Shown: piece after piece, positions 25,690-34,541 of the stretch
Layout of the letters: every line of letters starts with the position of its first letter
Numbering within the stretch: the first letter of the stretch is position 1
NCBI RefSeq assembly: GCF_000383955.1
Contig: NZ_KB913013.1
Coordinates: forward strand, 3,925,694-3,989,693
Direction: 5' to 3'
Length of the DNA stretch: 64,000 nt
Origin: Rudanella lutea DSM 19387
GTDB taxonomy: Bacteria > Bacteroidota > Bacteroidia > Cytophagales > Spirosomataceae
The notes under the pieces: generated by a model
The model's database searches: none
Told to the model about the DNA's origin: nothing
Seen by the model: only the letters and a program-made list of their open reading frames with translations
Position numbers and translations under genes: made by a program

Positions 25690-25692
25690 CGC

Positions 25693-26550
25693 TTATCGTT
25701 TTTCGATACCGTCGAGTACGCGCCGGATCACATTGGCCCGATTCATGAAATCGTACGATTGGCTCAGGTCCTGCCCATCAATAGCGGCTTTAAACTGCTC
25801 TAAAAACTGGATATAATCGGCCAGCGCCCGTGATACATTTTGCCGGTTTTGGTCGAAAATGGGAGCCCACATGGCCGGTGAACTTTTGGCCAGCCGCACG
25901 GTACTGCTGAAACCCGTACTCGCCATATCGAAAATGGCCTGCTCGTCTTTTTCTTTTTCCAGCACGGTCAGCCCCAGGGCAAAGCTACTGATGTGGCTCA
26001 GGTGCGACACGTAGGCCAGATGCAGGTCGTGCTCGCTGGGGGTCATGTAAAACAGCTTCATGCCGATGTCGCGAAACACCGACTCAACCAGCGTGAGGCT
26101 GTCGGGGTTACTTTTTTCTCGGTCGCAGATGATGAGGTTTTTGCCCGGCAATAATTCCCGAAAAGCGGCTCCCGGTCCCGAATTTTCGGTGCCGGCCATA
26201 GGGTGCGCGGCCACAAACTGCGCCCGGCGCGGGTGCGTGTCGGCTATGGCGCAGATGGTTTCTTTGGTCGAGCCCAGGTCAACGACGGTGCCGTGCCAGG
26301 GTAGGGCATCGAGCACGGTGGGCAACAGATTGATGATGGTGTTGACCGGTGTAGCCAGCACCACCAGATCCGACTGCGGCACGGCCTGCTCAAACGGCAA
26401 CACCTCGTCGACGAGCCCCTTTGCTACGGCCAGTTGCCCGTGTACAACCGACGCATCGACCCCGAAAAACCGGGCTTTGGGGTATTTTTCCTTCACGGCG
26501 AGGGCCATTGAGCCACCCAGCAAACCAATGCCTATAATGGTTATATTCAT
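25693..26550 (-). CDS. tyrA: Prephenate dehydrogenase
   Basis: 285 residues; cytoplasmic NAD-dependent oxidative decarboxylase of prephenate in tyrosine synthesis. The NAD motif is IGIGLLGGSMA, and AAHPMAGTENSG carries the catalytic histidine. Length is typical of a monofunctional TyrA lacking chorismate mutase. It lies 14 bases after the aminotransferase stop, which supports an aromatic-amino-acid operon; in Bacteroidota such operons often also hold pheA and DAHP synthase, which are not in this window. Confidence 0.95.
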   Translation of the reverse strand: MNITIIGIGLLGGSMALAVKEKYPKARFFGVDASVVHGQLAVAKGLVDEVLPFEQAVPQSDLVVLATPVNTIINLLPTVLDALPWHGTVVDLGSTKETICAIADTHPRRAQFVAAHPMAGTENSGPGAAFRELLPGKNLIICDREKSNPDSLTLVESVFRDIGMKLFYMTPSEHDLHLAYVSHLSHISSFALGLTVLEKEKDEQAIFDMASTGFSSTVRLAKSSPAMWAPIFDQNRQNVSRALADYIQFLEQFKAAIDGQDLSQSYDFMNRANVIRRVLDGIEKR

Positions 26551-26564
26551 CTGTTTCTGTGAAA

Positions 26565-27740
26565 TTAAGCCGGGTTTTCGGTTTGGTTAAGCCGGTCGAC
26601 GGCCTCCCGAATCCGGCTTTCGTCGACGCAGAGCGATACCCGGATATACCGTTGACCTTTAGGCCCAAAAATAAAACCCGGCGCAATGAATACGTGCTTC
26701 TCGACCAGCAGCCGGTTGACCAGCTCTTCGGCCGAGGGCACCGAGTCGGGGAGTTTGGCCCAGATAAACATACCTTCCTGATTGGTGGCGTAGGTGCAGC
26801 CGAGGGTGTCGAGGAAGGCATATACCGCCGAGAGCCGCCCGGCGTATACAGCATTCCGTTCGGCATGCCAGGCGTCGGGGTTATTGAGGGCTACGGTAGC
26901 CGCATCGAGCAGCGGCCTGAACATACCCGAATCCACGTTGCTCTTGATAGTGAGCACGGCGTCGATATACGGCTTGGCGGCCGAGAGCCAGCCTACCCGC
27001 CAGCCCGCCATGTTGTGCGACTTGCTCATGGAGTTTAACTCCATAGCGACCTCTTTCGCCCCGTCTATTGACAACAAACTAATCGGGGCCTGCTTGTTGA
27101 GGACCAGACTGTAGGGGTTATCGTGGCAAAGTAGCACCTTGTGGTCGTGGGCAAACCGCACGGCCTGTTCAAAAAGTGCTTTGGTAGCCGGTGCCCCGGT
27201 GGGCATGTGGGGGTAATTGAGCCACATAATTTTGGCCGGTGCCTGCTGCACCAACTCGCTCAGTGCTGCCCAGTCGGGTTGCCAGCCGTTATTTTCCCCA
27301 AGCGGGTACTCGCGCACGTTGGCCCCCACCAGCTTGCTCACGGCCCGGTAGGCCGGATAACCCAGCTCAGGTACCAGCACGCCGTCGCCCTCGTTCAGAA
27401 ACGTCAGCGAAATATGCGTGATGCCTTCTTTTGAGCCGATCAGGGGCAGAATCTCGGTTTCAGGGTCGAGCGAAACGCCGTAGGTATGCTTATAAAATCC
27501 GGCTACTGCCTGCCGAAACGCGGGTGTTCCTTTGTAAGGCTGATACCCGTGGGCATCGGGGCGTTGTGCCACCTGAGCAAGCGTGTCGATGGTATCGGCA
27601 GAGGGCATCATATCCGGGTTGCCAATACCCATATTGATGACGTCGTGGCCGGCGGCAATCAGCTGGCGAACTTCGGCCAGTTTCACCGAAAAGTAGTACT
27701 CTTGTGTCTGACCAGCGCGGTGAGCGAGGGGAATAATCAT
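26565..27740 (-). CDS. Class I/II PLP-dependent aminotransferase
   Basis: 391 residues. The PLP lysine is in SMSKSHNMAGWRVGW. Other blocks are VINMGIGNPDMMPS, YPHMPTGAPAT (near the NP(T) site) and HDNPYSLV. Being first in an operon with tyrA, it may supply the aromatic (phenylalanine/tyrosine) transamination step. Enzymes of this type also act on aspartate or in the diaminopimelate route, so the substrate is inferred. The start at 27740 is MIIPLAHRAGQTQEYYF. Confidence 0.88.
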   Translation of the reverse strand: MIIPLAHRAGQTQEYYFSVKLAEVRQLIAAGHDVINMGIGNPDMMPSADTIDTLAQVAQRPDAHGYQPYKGTPAFRQAVAGFYKHTYGVSLDPETEILPLIGSKEGITHISLTFLNEGDGVLVPELGYPAYRAVSKLVGANVREYPLGENNGWQPDWAALSELVQQAPAKIMWLNYPHMPTGAPATKALFEQAVRFAHDHKVLLCHDNPYSLVLNKQAPISLLSIDGAKEVAMELNSMSKSHNMAGWRVGWLSAAKPYIDAVLTIKSNVDSGMFRPLLDAATVALNNPDAWHAERNAVYAGRLSAVYAFLDTLGCTYATNQEGMFIWAKLPDSVPSAEELVNRLLVEKHVFIAPGFIFGPKGQRYIRVSLCVDESRIREAVDRLNQTENPA

Positions 27741-27963
27741 GAGCAGGCAATAAACAGTTATAGGCCGACGGTCCGATGGTCCGGCAATCCGGCGGTTTGG
27801 CAGTTAGAGCTGTTTGCGAGTGAAGTGTCGTGCAAAAATACCAGCCTAAGGCTGAAAAGCCTACCCAACTTTCAGACTCTGCCCCTGGCATGTAAAAAAA
27901 GTAGGTGCGCTTCCAACCGTTTTGTCCGTTTCGGAGTCCGTAGGGACGTGGACCACCCCCCGG

Positions 27964-27987
27964 CCCCCTCCTAAAAAAAGGAGGGGG
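27964..27987. repeat. Hairpin of the CCCCCTCCT/AGGAGGGGG type, outside the array
   Basis: Perfect nine-base arms CCCCCTCCT (27964-27972) and AGGAGGGGG (27979-27987) enclose six A. This shows the hairpin core in the opposite orientation (A in the loop) to the units of the array that follows. Confidence 0.7.
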
Positions 27988-27995
27988 AGGGCTTA

Positions 27996-28287
27996 CCAGA
28001 CAAGCTTGTGTGTTTGTGGCTTCCCTTGATTTAAGCGAGGTGGAAATTTTACTTCCCCCTCCTGCTTTTTCAGGAGGGGGTTAGGGGGTAGTCCAGACAA
28101 GCTTGTGTGTTTATGGGCTTCCCTTGGGTTAGGTGAGGTGGAAATTTTACTTCCCCCTCCTGTTTTTTCAGGAGTGGGTTAGGGGGTAGTCCAGACAAGC
28201 TTGTGTGTTTGTGGCTTCCCTTGATTTAAGCGAGGTGGAAATTTCACTTCCCCCTCCTGTTTTTTCAGGAGGGGGTTAGGGGGTGGT
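27996..28287. repeat. Tandem array of three 97-98 bp hairpin-bearing units
   Basis: Units start at 27996, 28093 and 28191, and a fourth beginning (CCAGAC) is at 28288. Each unit reads CCAGACAAGCTTGTGTGTTT, then GAGGTGGAAATTT, then a hairpin CCCCCTCCTG - six-base T-rich loop - CAGGAGGGGG, then TTAGGGGGTAG. Stems in units 1 and 3 are perfect; unit 2 has one mismatch. The array lies between divergent genes, so it is not a terminator for either. Confidence 0.9.
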
Positions 28288-28365
28288 CCAGACTAACCAT
28301 CCCCTAAAATGAAGTGTTAGTGTTTTATTTATATCATTGATTGTCTGTGTATTAAGTCTTTTGTA

Positions 28366-29163
28366 ATGAAGAGACCGCTACTTTTTCTGACCGCCCTGCT
28401 GCTGACCCTCAGCAGTTGTGAAATCAACCTGCTACAGACCGCCGACAATGGCCCGGCTATAGTGCCCGACGGTTCGGCGCGGATTGCCCGGACCTACTCG
28501 CTGGGTGGGCCTGATAATAAAACAGTTATGTCGGAAATTCGATATGTTTACGACGCAAGCGGCCTGCTTGAGCGCGTGGATCGTTTGGGCCGGAACGCCA
28601 ACGGTGGTATGGATCGGTACGCCTACGAAACCTATACATACAACGGCAGTCGGCAACTCCAGAGCCGGGTCGAGTACAGCCGCACGTCGCAGAACGGTGA
28701 TTTCAAACCGAGCACGACGCGACAATACACGTACCCCAGTCCCGATAAAACCGTAGAAACTATGCTCTATGCCGATTATCAGACGGGCGCTCTGAAACCA
28801 CAAGCCCGGATCGAGACGGTTCGGCAAAACAACCTGCCTGTTACGTCAACGTTTTTTAGTTTATACAACACCTCACCCAACGAGCCGACCCAGATAACCA
28901 CGTACCAGTACGAGAATGGGCGTCTGATGAAAGAAGAAACCCGAAGTGGTACCGGTACCGCTTTTCGGTCGATGGTGTACACGTACAAAGGACGTACGGC
29001 CCGGGTGGATGAGTTTATTCCGCAGTCGAAAGAAAGTATTTCGGAACAGAAGCTGACATACGATGCGCGCGGCCGGCTTGTGCAGGAAGAAGTTGTCCGC
29101 ACCAATCCGCTGCTGTGCTTTGGTATGTTTGTGGGCGTCACGGTGCACGAGTATCTGGATTGA
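28366..29163 (+). CDS. Lipoprotein with YD-like repeats, function unknown
   Basis: 265 residues. The signal ends in the lipobox LSSC (C about residue 18). The mature part is rich in Tyr/Thr/Arg beta-hairpin units such as YVYDASGLLERVDRLGRNANGG, YTYNGSRQLQSRVEY, YQYENGRLMKEETR and LTYDARGRLVQEEVVR, which resemble YD/RHS-type strands without an RHS core. It is a likely outer-membrane or periplasmic lipoprotein. It follows the hairpin array and is not in an operon with the aldo/keto reductase (142-base gap). Confidence 0.78.
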   Translation: MKRPLLFLTALLLTLSSCEINLLQTADNGPAIVPDGSARIARTYSLGGPDNKTVMSEIRYVYDASGLLERVDRLGRNANGGMDRYAYETYTYNGSRQLQSRVEYSRTSQNGDFKPSTTRQYTYPSPDKTVETMLYADYQTGALKPQARIETVRQNNLPVTSTFFSLYNTSPNEPTQITTYQYENGRLMKEETRSGTGTAFRSMVYTYKGRTARVDEFIPQSKESISEQKLTYDARGRLVQEEVVRTNPLLCFGMFVGVTVHEYLD

Positions 29164-29305
29164 AAGGACGGAGAACCTCTGATCCGATATTAAAAAACGG
29201 ACTATGGATAAACAGTTTTCCCGTTTGGCTGGTAAGGTTTGTACTGTCTGGTGTGGCTTTCGGGCCTGACCAACGACTCAAAACAAACCAACAGTAAACA
29301 GTCGT

Positions 29306-30172
29306 ATGCAATCACAAACTGAAAAACCCGCCCTTGCTTCTGGCACCATCACCCTCGGGGGCGACCTTACCGTGAACCGAATGGGGTACGGCGCCATGCG
29401 TATTACCGGCGACGGAATCTGGGGACCTCCCCGCGACCACGACGAGGCTATCCGGGTGCTGAAACGCTGCCTGGATCTGGGCATCAATTTTATCGACACG
29501 GCCGACTCGTACGGCCCCTATGTTTCCGAGGAGCTTATTGCCGAAGCCCTGCACCCCTATGCCGACGATCTGGTGATTGGCACCAAAGGGGCGTTGCTGC
29601 GGACCGGCCCCAATCAGTGGCCGGTAGACGGAAGCCGCAAACACCTCGAAGAAGCCCTCAACGGGAGTTTGAAGCGTCTGAAACTGGAGCAGATTGACTT
29701 GTACCAGCTGCATCGCTTCGACGACAAGGTGCCCTCAGAAGAGTACCTCGGTTTTCTGAAAGAGGCTCAACAACAGGGAAAAATCAAGCACATTGGCCTC
29801 TCGGAGGTAACGGTCGATCAGATCAAAGAAGCCCAGCAATATTTTGAGGTCGTCTCGGTGCAGAACATGTACAGTTTCGGGCAGCAGAAATGGAACTCGA
29901 CCCTGAAGTACTGCGAAGAAAACAACATTGCCTTTATTCCGTGGTATCCGCTGGGTGGTGGCAACCTAGGTGCCGAAGCCGCCGTGAAGCGCGTGGCCGA
30001 GCGGCATGGTGCTACCGAGTACCAGATTGCCCTGGCCTGGTTGCTGGCCGCATCCCCGGTGATGCTGCTGATTCCGGGCACCTCATCGGTAAAGCACCTT
30101 GAAGAGAACACGGCTGCTGCCCAGATCAAGCTGACCGATGAAGACTTTCAGGATATGCCGCTGCCGCACTAA
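29306..30172 (+). CDS. Aldo/keto reductase
   Basis: 288 residues, NADPH-dependent TIM-barrel reductase. The active-site tetrad is visible: D and Y in DTADSYGP, K in IGTKG and H in QLHRFD. The cofactor block WLLAASPVMLLIPGTSSVKHLEEN is at the C-terminus. Substrates for such oxidoreductases are broad (aldehydes, ketones) and not predictable. It ends just before a strong terminator at 30192-30230. Confidence 0.92.
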   Translation: MQSQTEKPALASGTITLGGDLTVNRMGYGAMRITGDGIWGPPRDHDEAIRVLKRCLDLGINFIDTADSYGPYVSEELIAEALHPYADDLVIGTKGALLRTGPNQWPVDGSRKHLEEALNGSLKRLKLEQIDLYQLHRFDDKVPSEEYLGFLKEAQQQGKIKHIGLSEVTVDQIKEAQQYFEVVSVQNMYSFGQQKWNSTLKYCEENNIAFIPWYPLGGGNLGAEAAVKRVAERHGATEYQIALAWLLAASPVMLLIPGTSSVKHLEENTAAAQIKLTDEDFQDMPLPH

Positions 30173-30191
30173 GGGCTCAGGCAGTATAAAA

Positions 30192-30230
30192 CGAAAAAGG
30201 CAACCCGGCTCGTCTGGGTTGCCTTTTTCG
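30192..30230 (+). terminator. Intrinsic terminator after the aldo/keto reductase
   Basis: Perfect 15-bp stem CGAAAAAGGCAACCC / GGGTTGCCTTTTTCG with a 9-base loop and a T5 run on the plus strand. Confidence 0.9.
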
Positions 30231-30490
30231 TAGGGAACAAACAAAAACAGGCCACCCCGGGGTGGCCTGCCATACCCATACTCACTGCGGGAAAGCATGG
30301 GGCAAAAGGTTAGGATTCAGGGGTCAGGTGACCCTCCAACCAACCCGCTATGGTGCTGGATGATTGTAGGGGTGCCGTGCCCTGAATGACACTGACGTAT
30401 CATCGGAACCGATGGGTTGTCGTGATTTCTTTGGGCTATACATAAAGCGCCCGGCTTAAAGGCGTGAGCAACTTTAGAATGGTTGAGAGC
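30231..30490. other. Intergenic region with a 22-bp palindrome
   Basis: CAGGCCACCCC followed at once by GGGGTGGCCTG (30248-30269) is a perfect 22-bp palindrome with no loop. No gene is apparent in the rest. A second terminator is possible but lacks a T-run. Confidence 0.55.
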
Positions 30491-30940
30491 TTACTTACGC
30501 AGGGCTTTGATTTTGTCCAAAGCGGCCCGTAGTTCGCTAAGCTGGTTTTGAAGCTGCTCTTTGATGTACGCGGGCAGGTGGTCGTCTTCAATGGCATCTT
30601 CGTAAGCTTCAACAGCGGCACTTTCGCCAAACTCTACAGAGCTCAGAACGGTGTCGCGGTCTTTACCTGTCAATGCCGATTTGATGTCGATCCAGGCCCG
30701 GTGAATCTTGCTGCTCACATCGGTCGAGGTAGCATCCGAAACAGCGGTACCATCAATCCGAACAATATGATCGGCCAGTTGGCTGCGGAAGTTTTGGCTT
30801 TGCACAATCATGTGCCGAAACAGCGAGTCGAGTTGCGAGTCTTCGTTGTCCTCAACGGCTTTTTCGTATCCCTGAATCCGGTCGTTGTTGATTTTTACCA
30901 GATCGTTGAGCGACTCAACGATTTCTTCGTCCTTAATCAT
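30491..30940 (-). CDS. DUF2383 / PA2169-family four-helix protein
   Basis: 149 residues, entirely helical, acidic and repetitive: an N-terminal VESLNDLVKINNDRIQGYEKAVED block and SVEFGESAAVEAYEDAIED in the second half. The two halves resemble the ferritin-like four-helix bundle (PA2169 family), which is linked to stress-induced expression in other bacteria. Metal ligands are not clear enough to claim. It is monocistronic. Confidence 0.8.
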   Translation of the reverse strand: MIKDEEIVESLNDLVKINNDRIQGYEKAVEDNEDSQLDSLFRHMIVQSQNFRSQLADHIVRIDGTAVSDATSTDVSSKIHRAWIDIKSALTGKDRDTVLSSVEFGESAAVEAYEDAIEDDHLPAYIKEQLQNQLSELRAALDKIKALRK

Positions 30941-31067
30941 AACGTTTTGTATTTATGAGGGTTGGTAGTAGTTAACCTTATCAATAAACGGGCTGTATGG
31001 GCGATTGTTTGGGCCGTTCGGTAAGTCGCCAGGGTATCTGGTAAACCCTTTTTGTGCTATCCTGGAA

Positions 31068-31100
31068 ACAAAAAGGTCACAGCTACGAAAGCTGCGACCT
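31068..31100 (-). terminator. Intrinsic terminator of rhlE
   Basis: Minus-strand stem AGGTCGCAGCT / AGCTGTGACCT (one G-U pair) with a five-base loop and a following TTTTTG, 33 bases after the rhlE stop. Confidence 0.82.
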
Positions 31101-31132
31101 GTATTCTACATGCAAAACGGGTAAACCAGGAC

Positions 31133-32452
31133 CTATACCTTTGGCTCCTGCCGCCGGGGCTGGCCAAACCGCCGGTTGCGATTCCGGTTTCGGTTGCCAC
31201 CGCCACCCGGTTGCCCGTTGGGGCGCGGGCCGTTGGGCCGACCATTGGCCGAGGCTCCGTTGGTGGGTGCCTGCTGGCGGGATTGGTTAGGCCGCGTGAG
31301 GGGCACACTAACGCCCGCCATGGCGTATTCGTGATCCGATACCACGGGAATCTGCTTCCCGATCAGCTTCTGAATGTCGCGCAGGTAAGCTTGTTCTTCT
31401 TCATCACAAAACGACATGGCACGGCCCTCATGACCGGCACGCCCAGTCCGGCCAATGCGGTGAACGTACGTTTCGGGAATGTTCGGAATTTCGTAGTTGA
31501 TCACGCACGACAGCTCATCGACGTCGATACCCCGTGCCGCAATATCGGTGGCAATCAGCACGCGCAGTTCACCGCTTTTGAAACGGCTCAACGCCCGCTG
31601 ACGCGCATTCTGCGACTTGTTGCCGTGGATGGCTTCGGCTTCGATACTTGCCTTGCGGAGGTCTTTTACCACATGATCGGCCCCGTGCTTGGTACGGGTA
31701 AACACCAGCGCCGAGCGGATAGACCGCTCCTGGAGTACATCGACCAACAGTTTTTTCTTGTTGGGCTTATCAACGAAATATACCACCTGATCAACCGTAT
31801 CGGCTGTAGTCGACACCGGGGTGACCTCTACCTTGGCGGGTTTGTTCAGAATGGTGTCGGCCAGTTTGGCCACTTCGGGCGGCATGGTCGCCGAGAAAAA
31901 CAACGACTGCCGACGGGTGGGCAATTGGGCAATCACCTTCCGCACGTCGTGGATAAAGCCCATGTCGAGCATCCGGTCGGCTTCGTCGAGCACAAACCGT
32001 TCGAGACTGCGGAGATTAATGTAGCCTTGGCCCATCAGGTCGAGCAAACGGCCGGGCGTAGCCACCAGAATGTCGATACCCGCGCGTAGGGCGTTTACCT
32101 GCGCGTGTTGCGACACTCCTCCGAAGATAACGGTATGGCGCAGGTTCATGTGCCGACCATAGGCGGCAATGCTCTCGTCGATCTGGATAGCGAGCTCGCG
32201 GGTCGGGGTCAGAATCAACGCCCGAATAGCACGGGGGCCTTTATTCGACAGCTTATTTTGATCGAGGAGTTGGAGAATCGGGATGGCAAACGCGGCCGTT
32301 TTTCCTGTACCGGTTTGGGCGATGCCCAGAAGATCCCGCTCTTCGAGCAGATACGGAATCGCTTGTTGCTGGATGGGGGTAGGAGTGGTGTAACCTTCAG
32401 CATCGAGCGCCTTTAGAATAGGCTCGATGAGGTTCAAATCAGAAAATGTCAT
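31133..32452 (-). CDS. rhlE: DEAD-box RNA helicase, RhlE-type
   Basis: 439 residues. Q motif with TPIQQQAIP; Walker [23 protein letters not shown]-type motif FFSATMP; and [10 protein letters not shown]. The C-terminal tail (about 370-439) is basic and rich in Asn, Gly and Arg ([24 protein letters not shown]), a disordered RNA-binding tail typical of RhlE in Bacteroidota. It unwinds RNA in ribosome assembly or decay and is often cold-inducible; no cold-shock element was recognised in the leader. Confidence 0.92.
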   Translation of the reverse strand: MTFSDLNLIEPILKALDAEGYTTPTPIQQQAIPYLLEERDLLGIAQTGTGKTAAFAIPILQLLDQNKLSNKGPRAIRALILTPTRELAIQIDESIAAYGRHMNLRHTVIFGGVSQHAQVNALRAGIDILVATPGRLLDLMGQGYINLRSLERFVLDEADRMLDMGFIHDVRKVIAQLPTRRQSLFFSATMPPEVAKLADTILNKPAKVEVTPVSTTADTVDQVVYFVDKPNKKKLLVDVLQERSIRSALVFTRTKHGADHVVKDLRKASIEAEAIHGNKSQNARQRALSRFKSGELRVLIATDIAARGIDVDELSCVINYEIPNIPETYVHRIGRTGRAGHEGRAMSFCDEEEQAYLRDIQKLIGKQIPVVSDHEYAMAGVSVPLTRPNQSRQQAPTNGASANGRPNGPRPNGQPGGGGNRNRNRNRRFGQPRRQEPKV

Positions 32453-33032
32453 GCAATCGCTTTAAGAGCCGACCCCGGCAAAACAAATACGGGTTCGGGC
32501 TGTGGATGCGGCAGGTTGCAAATCATAAAACTGACTAAACCAGACCGCCAATAACGTACCAACAACAAACAGGCCAAATTAATGCCCCACCCCCCGAAAT
32601 AACTCGGAAGCTCTGGCCTGACCTACTAACCCGGCTCCCAACCTGACCATGCCGGGTGCGATGGTCGGCGCTCAAACGGGGCCTGGGTCGGTGCGTTGGA
32701 GGGCGTGTTGTGTCTGTTACCAGCCCAATCAGAGGCCCATTTTGAGGGAGCGCCTAAAACGTGAAAAATGGGCAAATTGGATTATTCTCGAAAAAACGTA
32801 TGGCCCGCCCGAAACGCGATACAATTCTTTCATGGGATGGCTAAAAAAAGGCAATTGGTTCATTTAGAGGGACTTGTTGTACTTTCCCGATTTTCACTAT
32901 ACGATATTGATAAACGCTTGCACGGAAAAAAGAATTTTCGTTAAGCAATTGTTAACCAAGGGGTTTTGTGTTGCGTCGAATGGCGTCGGTCGTTCACCTT
33001 TGTCGCAGTTCAACGCAAAATCAAAACGCAAA
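32453..33032. other. Long intergenic region before the 33033 gene
   Basis: 580 bases without a convincing gene. Two plus-strand frames (72 codons at 32649, 58 codons at 32769) have no recognisable features. A promoter for the next gene lies at 32971-33002. Confidence 0.5.
32971..33002 (+). promoter_or_regulatory. Candidate promoter of the exported protein gene
   Basis: TTG (32971-32973), 21 bases, CACCTTTG (32995-33002); one mismatch to TAnnTTTG. A 30-base leader precedes the ATG at 33033. Confidence 0.5.
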
Positions 33033-33629
33033 ATGAAACGTATCAAAATGACCGTAGCGGCCCTGCTCGTGGCCGGCAGTTTAACCAGCACAGGCCTGGC
33101 TTTTGGCGGGCCAAACGATGGCGTAATGCAGGTAAACGTGATTAAGTCAGACGCCAAGAAGGTGAAACTGCAAACACCGGGCAACGTTGAAATGGTCCTT
33201 GTCGACGACAACGGAACGGTGCTGTACAAAGGCCAAATTCGGTCTATAAGCGGCAAGGCTACGTCGGTTAACCTGACCAACCTGCCCGACGGACACTACT
33301 TCCTGACGGCCACAAACAACGAATTCTGGATGTCGCAGGGGCTGACAATTCACAACAATCAGGTTAGCATTGACCCGCAAAACAAGAGCAGCCTTGTGAA
33401 GCCAACGCTTGTGAGTGTAGGCAAAAACAAATTCAAACTGAACGTAGATGGCGCCGAGAAAGTCAACGTGGCCATTTATGACCAGATCAACGCCCTGGTA
33501 TTCAGCGAAACCTACGAAAAAGGCGAGGTGCCTAAGTTTGACCTGAACCGTTTGCCCATTGGCGGGTACACATTTGTGGTAGGCCCCGATTTCAAGCAGT
33601 TTACGGAGCAGATCATCGTAAGCCGGTAA
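33033..33629 (+). CDS. Exported protein of unknown function
   Basis: 198 residues. N-terminal signal peptide (residues 1-24, MKRIKMTVAALLVAGSLTST). The rest is beta-strand rich, with two similar halves: TVLYKGQIRSISGKATSVNLTNLPDGHYFL and LVFSETYEKGEVPKFDLNRLPIGGYTF. The repeated LP.GxYxF pattern resembles the strand ends of small Ig-like domains and of T9SS substrates in this phylum, but no C-terminal sorting signal is visible. Expressed from its own promoter and followed by a terminator. Confidence 0.75.
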   Translation: MKRIKMTVAALLVAGSLTSTGLAFGGPNDGVMQVNVIKSDAKKVKLQTPGNVEMVLVDDNGTVLYKGQIRSISGKATSVNLTNLPDGHYFLTATNNEFWMSQGLTIHNNQVSIDPQNKSSLVKPTLVSVGKNKFKLNVDGAEKVNVAIYDQINALVFSETYEKGEVPKFDLNRLPIGGYTFVVGPDFKQFTEQIIVSR

Positions 33630-33655
33630 CATGCGGGCCGCCGATGCCACCGCTA

Positions 33656-33713
33656 CCGATGCCGAACCCCAACTGGCTCCAGGAGCTAACGGCGGTTCGG
33701 CATCGGCTTTTTG
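33656..33713 (+). terminator. Intrinsic terminator
   Basis: Stem CCGATGCCGAACC / GGTTCGGCATCGG with a 25-base loop and CTTTTTG. It lies between convergent genes. Confidence 0.8.
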
Positions 33714-33723
33714 ACAAGGGATG

Positions 33724-34524
33724 TTATCGCACCTGTAACCGGCGCATAAACTCATCCTTGTAGTTTTTGCCCAACGGAACCGATTGGCTCCCCAGCGTTA
33801 TGCCGTGGTCGTCGAACGTATCGACCCGGTTGATATTGACCGCGTATGAGCGGTGTACCCGAACAAAACGGGGGTGATTGAGCCGCTCCAGCACGGCCGA
33901 CAATGATTGCCGAAGGGCGTACTTTTTGGCGGTCGTTACAAAGGTGGTGTAGGTGTCCTCTGCTTCGAGGACCAGAATATCGGCCAAACTGATTTTGACG
34001 AACTGAAAGCCCTGCTTCACAAACACGTAGTCGTCGATTTTCAGGATGGTGTCCCGGCCGGGCGGGTCGCGCTCGGGTGTGTCGGGTTTCTTTTCGGCCG
34101 ATTGAGCCTCTTCCGGCGGGGGCGTCCGCTGTGGGAGCTGGGGTTGTCGGGCAAAGTTATGAATGGCCACATCGATGGCGATGCGTAGGTTGAGCAGGTT
34201 ATGCGGCTTGGTCATGTAGGCCGCCGGGGCCGTTTGTTTGGCCCGTTCTACCGTGTCGGGGTCCGAGAAGGCCGTCAGGTAAATGATCGGTACGGGTCGG
34301 ATGCGCAACAGTTGGTGGGCCGTTTCGATACCGTCCAGATCACCCCGGATGTTAATGTCGCACAGGAGCAGATCGACCTGATTACGCCGAAAAAGATCAA
34401 CCGCTTTGGCCCCGTTCGATGCCATCCCTACCACACAGTATCCCTCAGCTTCGAGGCTATCGCAGAGGGCCATTGCCAGAATGGCCTCATCTTCTACAAT
34501 CAGAATATTGATCGAATCGTCCAT
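33724..34524 (-). CDS. LytTR-type response regulator
   Basis: 266 residues. A receiver domain at the N-terminus has NILIVEDEAIL, the phosphoacceptor Asp in LLLCDINIRG (near 56), the T in YLTAFSD and the lysine in MTKPHN. A Pro/Glu linker (about 130-160) joins a LytTR DNA-binding domain (ILVLEAEDTYTTFVTT, VRVHRSYAVNINRV). LytTR regulators bind direct repeats near promoters. It is the last gene of a three-gene unit with the histidine kinase (17-base gap), its likely partner. Confidence 0.93.
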   Translation of the reverse strand: MDDSINILIVEDEAILAMALCDSLEAEGYCVVGMASNGAKAVDLFRRNQVDLLLCDINIRGDLDGIETAHQLLRIRPVPIIYLTAFSDPDTVERAKQTAPAAYMTKPHNLLNLRIAIDVAIHNFARQPQLPQRTPPPEEAQSAEKKPDTPERDPPGRDTILKIDDYVFVKQGFQFVKISLADILVLEAEDTYTTFVTTAKKYALRQSLSAVLERLNHPRFVRVHRSYAVNINRVDTFDDHGITLGSQSVPLGKNYKDEFMRRLQVR

Positions 34525-34541
34525 ATGGGAGTTAAAGGGTA

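Noticed and set aside
27964-28290. CRISPR-like array
   Set aside because: The units are adjacent near-identical 97-98 bp copies with no short repeat/unique spacer pattern, and no cas genes are near.
28330-28365. TTG and TTTTG before the lipoprotein gene as a promoter
   Set aside because: The -7 sequence does not fit TAnnTTTG.
32649-32945. Two small plus-strand frames (72 codons at 32649, 58 codons at 32769) before the 33033 gene
   Set aside because: No family features, and they overlap each other in different frames.
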